Shown one piece after another: positions 43,192 to 47,654 of a DNA stretch of 47,654 nucleotides. Each line of letters begins with the position of its first letter. Position 1 is the first letter of the stretch. Position numbers and translations under genes: made by a program. This DNA comes from Magnetovibrio blakemorei. GTDB taxonomy: Bacteria > Pseudomonadota > Alphaproteobacteria > Rhodospirillales > Magnetovibrionaceae. The stretch lies in NCBI RefSeq assembly GCF_001746755.1, contig NZ_MCGG01000054.1, forward strand, positions 1-47,654, given 5' to 3'. Below the pieces are notes generated by a model. The model ran no database searches and was not told the DNA's origin. It saw nothing but the letters and a program-made list of their open reading frames with translations.

Positions 43192-44529
43192 TTAGGGTTT
43201 CCAGGTCTCGATATCTGCGACGGCCTGCTCACCCGTGATCATGTCTTTGATTTCATGATTGGGCTGTTCGGCATTGGCCGGGAACCACACATACGGGATG
43301 CCTTTGCGCGATGCGTATTTCATTTGTGCCTTAAGCGATTTGGCTTCGTGATACATCTCGACCTTAAAGCCGCGTTCACGGAGCTTGCGCGACGTCACCG
43401 CCAAATCGGTGCGCGACGATCCCGGCAGGCACGCCACCATCACATCGGTGGGGCACTTGGCGCCAATTTCGATGCGACCCTCTTTAACCAACTTGGAAAA
43501 AATCCGCGAAAAGCCGATGGAAATGCCCACACCTGGCAGTTTTTGACGCGAATACGATCCCACCAAATTGTCGTAACGCCCGCCCGCGCACACCGTCGGG
43601 AAATCGGGATAATCGACCAATTTGCCTTCGTAAACCGTGCCGGTGTAATAGTCGAAGCCGCGCGCAATGGACATGTCGGCCATGACCGAACCCTCTGGCA
43701 AGTGAGCCAATTCCAGCATAACGAAGGTGAGCTCTTCCAAGCCCGCTTCCAGTTGTTCATTTTCAATGCCGAACGCCCGGACCTCGTCGGCGAAGGACGC
43801 GTCCAGGGTTTGGATGGATGCCAGCTCGACGCATTTTTTCGCCACCGATTGCGCCAGACCCAGCTCTCCCGTCAAACCCTCGATCACGCCGTCGTGGCCG
43901 ATTTTGTCGAGCTTGTCGGCGATGCGGATCGCGCCCACGATGTCTTCGATGCCCAGTCCCTGATAGAACCCTTGCAAGATTTTGCGGTTGTTGATGTGCA
44001 GACACACCGGACCGACGCCCAAGCGGCTCAACACATCCAGAGTCATTTCGGGAATTTCGGCGTCAAAGTGCAGCGAAACTTCATCCATGTCGATGACGTC
44101 GATGTCGCACTGATAAAATTCCCGCAAACGGCCTTCTTGGGGCCGTTCGCCGCGCCAGCAGCGCTGCATCTGGTAGCGCTTGAACGGGAACACCAAGTCG
44201 CCGAAGTGTTGGGCAACGTAGCGCGCCATCGGCACGGTCAAGTCGTAGTGCAGCGCCAAGCGTCCGCCCTCTTCTTCCCCCGGCTCAGCAGCCAGGCGGC
44301 GCAGGCCGTAAATTTCTTTGTCCGCATCGCCCCCTTTGGCGGCCAACACCTCAATCTCTTCCACCGACGGGGTTTCGATGGAACAAAAGCCGTAAGATTC
44401 AAATGCAGCGCGAATGTCGTCCATCCACCGCAATTCCACCAAACGCACCTCGGGCAGCCATTCCAAAAAGCCCGAAATGGGGCGCGGTTTGTAAACGCTG
44501 GTTTTGGCGCTGTCGGTTTTGCTGCTCAT
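43192..44529 (-). CDS. hisS: Histidyl-tRNA synthetase
   Basis: A 445-aa class II synthetase that charges tRNA-His. Motif 2 is FKRYQMQRCWRGERPQEGR followed by LREFYQCDIDVI, the histidine signature is ARGFDYYTGTVYE, and motif 3 is GVGISIGFSRI. The anticodon-binding domain forms the last 95 or so residues. The YQCD form of motif 2 and DYYTGTVYE differ from E. coli-type HisRS (YTRTVFE) and recall the divergent HisRS seen in some alphaproteobacteria and actinobacteria. Some of those species also have tRNA-His without the usual G-1; the tRNA gene is not in this window. Confidence 0.95.
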   Translation of the reverse strand: MSSKTDSAKTSVYKPRPISGFLEWLPEVRLVELRWMDDIRAAFESYGFCSIETPSVEEIEVLAAKGGDADKEIYGLRRLAAEPGEEEGGRLALHYDLTVPMARYVAQHFGDLVFPFKRYQMQRCWRGERPQEGRLREFYQCDIDVIDMDEVSLHFDAEIPEMTLDVLSRLGVGPVCLHINNRKILQGFYQGLGIEDIVGAIRIADKLDKIGHDGVIEGLTGELGLAQSVAKKCVELASIQTLDASFADEVRAFGIENEQLEAGLEELTFVMLELAHLPEGSVMADMSIARGFDYYTGTVYEGKLVDYPDFPTVCAGGRYDNLVGSYSRQKLPGVGISIGFSRIFSKLVKEGRIEIGAKCPTDVMVACLPGSSRTDLAVTSRKLRERGFKVEMYHEAKSLKAQMKYASRKGIPYVWFPANAEQPNHEIKDMITGEQAVADIETWKP

Positions 44530-44620
44530 GGTGTTTTTGCGTTCCGTCTGAATCTAAAAGGGGCACTGGAGGCGCTATTTGTATCTGAGTGGCCGCACCA
44601 ATCAAGGTTTAATGCAGTGT

Positions 44621-45172
44621 TTAGTGCAGTTCGGCATCGCCGGAGGCCGCTTTCAGGCGCTCCAAAGGCCCCTTCAGTTTGCGCGCCCGCGCTTTGAGGG
44701 CGGGAATTGAGCCAGCCAGTGCAAGTTCCATCATCTTCAAGGTCTCATCGATCAGGCTTGTGTCCTTATGGGCCAAATCAAACATGCCTTGCAGGGCCGC
44801 CGTGCGCACGATGCGGCTGTCGGCACGCTGGAACCAGCGCGTGAAAATTGCCGCCAAGGCAAATATTTCATCCCCTTGCAAATCAAGGCGCGTCACCATC
44901 TCCGCCAAGTGCCAGCGAACCTCGTTTTGCTGGGCGACTTCGATCAAGTCGATCAAATAGTCCTTATGCGGGGCCAACAACGGGGCGTGTTGCACGGTGG
45001 CCTTTTCCAACGCGTCCGCCGCCCGCATGCGCACGGCCGGATTGGCATGCGACATCAAATCCACCAATTCATTGATGTGCTGAGGCTTGCCGAGGGCCAA
45101 ACGCACCGCATCGGCCACCCGTCCAATGGTGCGCTGATCGCCATCGTTCAACAAATTCAGCATCTTGCCCAT
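44621..45172 (-). CDS. HEAT-repeat protein
   Basis: A 183-aa soluble, all-helical protein. Repeats such as LMSHANPAVRMRAADALEK (about residues 39-57) and RWFQRADSRIVRTAALQGM fit HEAT-type helix pairs, which form protein-binding solenoids. No catalytic motif. It is 91 bases upstream of hisS on the same strand and may be co-transcribed. Partner unknown. Confidence 0.7.
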   Translation of the reverse strand: MGKMLNLLNDGDQRTIGRVADAVRLALGKPQHINELVDLMSHANPAVRMRAADALEKATVQHAPLLAPHKDYLIDLIEVAQQNEVRWHLAEMVTRLDLQGDEIFALAAIFTRWFQRADSRIVRTAALQGMFDLAHKDTSLIDETLKMMELALAGSIPALKARARKLKGPLERLKAASGDAELH

Positions 45173-45373
45173 AGCCGTCCTCAGCAGAACCCCAATCTGT
45201 CCGGGGCTTTAAGACTAGCATAATCGCCGCGCATAAACAGCACGGGAGCAGTATACGACCGCTCGCAATTTGCCCAATAAAGGTATTTATTCCCCTTTTC
45301 CTTGACTTTGTTCCTGTTTTGTGCTCATGTGCAAAAACCAACGCCCTCTCACCCCAAAATGGAATTCTGCGCG

Positions 45374-46810
45374 ATGTTTTCAAATTTTATGCAAAATCTC
45401 GGCGGCTCGCTGCTCGGCGATTCAAAGTCCACGTTGAACTTGAGCAATGCCTTGGACGATGGTCCCGAAATTTCCCAAAGCGTCGGACTGAAGGGAAAAA
45501 ATGCCCCGAAGGACATCGCCAAGGTGGAAACCTTACTGGGCGCACACCAAGCCCTCGACTTAAGCAAGACAGATGGTCCCACCGGCTATATGGGCCAGCG
45601 TCTGGATCAAGGAATCAAACGTTTTCAAAAAAGCAACGGCCTGAAAATCGATGGCGTCATTAATCCGGGTGGAGAAACAATCCAAGCGTTGACCAAGAAC
45701 TTGGCTCACAATGCAACGGCACCAAGCCCCGCACCTGCCACCCCCGCAATCGCTCCCATTACGCCCGCCTCTCAGAACGGTACAAAAGCCGAAGCCTCCT
45801 CCATGCCCTCCGCAGGCTCTGCAAACGATGCTTACGGCAACACGCCCGTCGGACGACGCATTCAAGCCCGCAAGACTGTGGGAGAGCGCAACGTGACAGA
45901 CGTCTTGCGCAAAGGGGTCAATTTGCTGATCGACAAAACCCAAAAAACCACGGACCCGCGATTTGCCAAGGAATTGGACATCCATCACAACGGCACGGCG
46001 ATCGAACGCAAAAAGCTCTACGACGACCTTACGGAAATCATGGATAAAAACCCCACGCTCTACGACCAACTTCCCGAAGAACTGAAAAACAGCCGGACAC
46101 AATTTTACATGACCCGACAAAATCCATTTGTTTCGCGCCGCTCCGATGGACAGCCCGTTGATCAAATCGGCATGAACCGCTCTGCCATCGAAACGGCCAA
46201 CGAGACCACGGCAAACCATTATGAACTGCAAACGGCCATACAGCCCGCGCTGGAGGTCGCCAACAACATCATCAATGGCGCAGACATCATGAGCGGCGTT
46301 ATCGATTGGGATACGGAACAAAAGCGCTTGGAACGCATTCAGAACCTCACGCCCAACAGCACAAAATTCACCCGAAATGCAACGGCTGTGCGCTCAAGCG
46401 TGAGCAATGTCGCAAATGCGGCGGGCACGGCAGCGGAAATGGTGCCCGGCGTGGGAAAACTTGCAAAGGCCCCCTTTGTGGCAGCCGACTCCCTCAAAAA
46501 CATGGGCGAAATCGCCCACGATCTCGCAAAATCCGGCGTATCACCTACGGGCCAAAGGATCGGCGCTTACGCCGTTGGCCTGACGTCCGCCTTTGGCGGC
46601 AAAGGCACCCGAAAGGCCTTAAAGCCCGTCCTGGATCGCCTCAACTCAACCCTTGTCAAAAAGTTCGGCCTCAACCTGTCGCGCCTCACACCAGCAGAGT
46701 TCGTCGCCATCAACAAACACCTCATGGACGAAGGGCTCACCCTAGGGGCGCAGGGGTTGGTGATGACGGTGGGTGAAGGTGCAGTAAAGGAGAAAACCGA
46801 AGAAAACTAA
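45374..46810 (+). CDS. Large protein with peptidoglycan-binding-like module; possible effector
   Basis: About 478 aa from ATG 45374; starts at 45359 or TTG 45302 are also open, and none has a strong ribosome binding site. Residues about 35-110 resemble a PG_binding_1 module (KVETLLGAHQAL, then RLDQGIKRFQKSNGLKIDGVI, then GGETIQALTKNL). A proline/alanine linker (about 112-150) follows, then a long helical region of unknown type with hydrophobic stretches (AAGTAAEMVPGVGKLAKAPFV). The last 51 residues are repeated as an orphan copy at 47502-47654. There is no signal peptide. Modular layout, a repeated C-terminus and a neighbouring exported Sel1 protein suggest a secreted toxin or effector, but no toxin motif is recognised. 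Confidence 0.7.
   Translation: MFSNFMQNLGGSLLGDSKSTLNLSNALDDGPEISQSVGLKGKNAPKDIAKVETLLGAHQALDLSKTDGPTGYMGQRLDQGIKRFQKSNGLKIDGVINPGGETIQALTKNLAHNATAPSPAPATPAIAPITPASQNGTKAEASSMPSAGSANDAYGNTPVGRRIQARKTVGERNVTDVLRKGVNLLIDKTQKTTDPRFAKELDIHHNGTAIERKKLYDDLTEIMDKNPTLYDQLPEELKNSRTQFYMTRQNPFVSRRSDGQPVDQIGMNRSAIETANETTANHYELQTAIQPALEVANNIINGADIMSGVIDWDTEQKRLERIQNLTPNSTKFTRNATAVRSSVSNVANAAGTAAEMVPGVGKLAKAPFVAADSLKNMGEIAHDLAKSGVSPTGQRIGAYAVGLTSAFGGKGTRKALKPVLDRLNSTLVKKFGLNLSRLTPAEFVAINKHLMDEGLTLGAQGLVMTVGEGAVKEKTEEN
46655..46807 (+). repeat. Copy A of duplicated C-terminal segment
   Basis: The last 51 codons of the large protein (VKKFGLNLSRLTP ... EKTEEN). It aligns without gaps to 47502-47654, with 40 of 51 residues identical. 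Confidence 0.9.
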
Positions 46811-47452
46811 CTAATCACAATAATCATCAGGCTTATCAAGCCAGCCAACCATGACCACAAAACAGACCAAATCAATTGCGGTAAGGTCTGGCACGAGAAT
46901 GCCCTCGCCATTGGCCCACATCAAAGCCTTCGCTTTGACACTGCCATTGGCGGCGGCTTTTTGTGCCCAGTACAAATATTTTTTTCTATCTCTGTGCAAA
47001 AAATATGCAGCAAGGCTCGCCTGAGCATTTTTGTTATCTTGTTCTGCCGCTTTCAATGACCATTTGAGAGCAAATTTATTATTTTGGGGGCGACCACTCC
47101 CTTGAAAATAACAAATGCTCAAATTCAACTGAGCCGAAACATACCCGCGCTCCGCCGCGCGCTCGTACCAATCGCAAGCTTGAACACGATCCTTCTCGAA
47201 ACCCTTAACCTTGGAATACATCAGACCAATCATGTTTTCGGCCTTGGCATGACCCTTTTCGGACAAGGACAGAAAAATCGCCTTGGCGCGAACGTAGTCG
47301 CCCGCTTCATAAGCCGCTTCACCTGCGGCCATGGCGGCGTCTTGCTGCGGATCGCCCGTCGGCCACTCCGCCGCACGTGCGTCCGTCAACGGAACCCCGG
47401 TAAAAACCAGAACCATCAGGACAGCGAAAATGGATTTGATCGTCGCAACCAT
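46811..47452 (-). CDS. Exported Sel1-repeat protein
   Basis: A 213-aa protein with a signal peptide (cleavage probably after DARA, about residue 28). Sel1/TPR-like helix pairs follow from about 40 to 170: AMAAGEAAYEAGDYVRAKAIF, then AENMIGLMYSK, then ACDWYERAAERGYVSAQLNL, then SLKAAEQDNKNAQASLAAYF. The C-terminus is hydrophobic then ends DKPDDYCD. Sel1 proteins bind other proteins, and some periplasmic ones neutralise effectors. Its stop abuts that of the large protein at 46810 with no gap, converging. An immunity role is inference from layout. Confidence 0.82.
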   Translation of the reverse strand: MVATIKSIFAVLMVLVFTGVPLTDARAAEWPTGDPQQDAAMAAGEAAYEAGDYVRAKAIFLSLSEKGHAKAENMIGLMYSKVKGFEKDRVQACDWYERAAERGYVSAQLNLSICYFQGSGRPQNNKFALKWSLKAAEQDNKNAQASLAAYFLHRDRKKYLYWAQKAAANGSVKAKALMWANGEGILVPDLTAIDLVCFVVMVGWLDKPDDYCD

Positions 47453-47501
47453 AAAAAGAACTTAGCGCACCGGGCGTTGGTCCGGCAAGAGGCCATGCTT
47501 C

Positions 47502-47654
47502 GTCAAGAAATTCGGCCTCAACCTGTCGCGCCTCACACCAGAAGAGTTCGTCACCATCAACAAACACCTCATGGACGAAGGCCTCACATTGGGGGCAAAG
47601 GGGCTAGCACTTACACTGGAACATGGCAAAACTGCGGAGAAAACGGAAGAAAAC
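47502..47654 (+). pseudogene. Orphan copy B of the C-terminal segment, cut by the window end
   Basis: 51 codons matching copy A without indels (VKKFGLNLSRLTPEEFV ... EKTEEN). A TAG (about 47463) lies upstream in the same frame and no ATG, GTG or TTG falls between it and the similarity, so it has no start of its own. This is either the remnant of a deleted gene or a stored C-terminal cassette. The stop codon, if any, is just past the window. Confidence 0.8.

Noticed and set aside
43255-44697. 480-aa open frame opposite hisS
   Set aside because: Same reason: mirror of a certain gene, no domain recognised.
1-47654. CRISPR array, rRNA or tRNA genes
   Set aside because: No regularly spaced repeats and no tRNA- or rRNA-like sequence noticed on either strand.

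Overview
The window looks like a piece of an alphaproteobacterial chromosome, most likely Rhodospirillales-like. Signs of this are an ISC rather than SUF iron-sulfur operon led by cysE and iscR, a glnE-ppk2-bcp run, an Atm1-type exporter, FliL, PpiC, and an RF2 with SPY in place of SPF. The lineage is inferred from gene content only; no rRNA or tRNA gene is present.

Region 1 (about 1-6840) is AT-rich and foreign-looking. It holds two tandem small PAS_5-like genes, a short tyrosine recombinase, several hypothetical genes, an unusually short RFC/T4 gp44-like AAA+ ATPase, an unrecognised partner gene upstream of it, an unrecognised 272-aa protein with WW and YLFAEP motifs, and DUF6641-like and DUF6626-like proteins. 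A near-palindrome TTACACaGTGTAA and a related site lie before two of these genes. I read this as one arm of an integrated element whose left end lies outside the window.

Region 2 (about 6845-18300) carries psiE, a membrane diguanylate cyclase and a membrane PAS-GAF histidine kinase with homologous sensor domains, a parvulin, an Atm1-type ABC transporter, a secreted DUF1566 protein with GGMSQ repeats, an orphan 344-aa gene preceded by a strongly structured 5' element, a coiled-coil protein, and a 53-aa protein ending CCGCCS.

Region 3 (18323-28240, leftward) is a long sulfur and Fe-S operon: cysE, iscR, a second cysteine desulfurase, iscS, iscU, iscA, hscB, hscA, fdx, iscX, a DUF599 gene and mnmA. 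It makes cysteine precursor, mobilises its sulfur, builds and transfers clusters, and uses sulfur for tRNA thiolation. A good sigma70 promoter with an overlapping IscR type-1 site lies upstream of cysE. A second, weaker IscR-like site lies before the gene at 31850.

Region 4 (28332-45172) is housekeeping: an alpha/beta hydrolase, anmK, tyrS, a YhdP/AsmA-like giant protein, glnE, ppk2, bcp, a DUF455 ferritin-like protein, fliL, prfB with an intact programmed +1 frameshift, hisS and a HEAT-repeat protein. Region 5 (45374-47654) is a possible effector locus: a large protein with a peptidoglycan-binding-like module, a convergent secreted Sel1-repeat gene, then an orphan 51-codon copy of the large protein's C-terminus that runs off the window.
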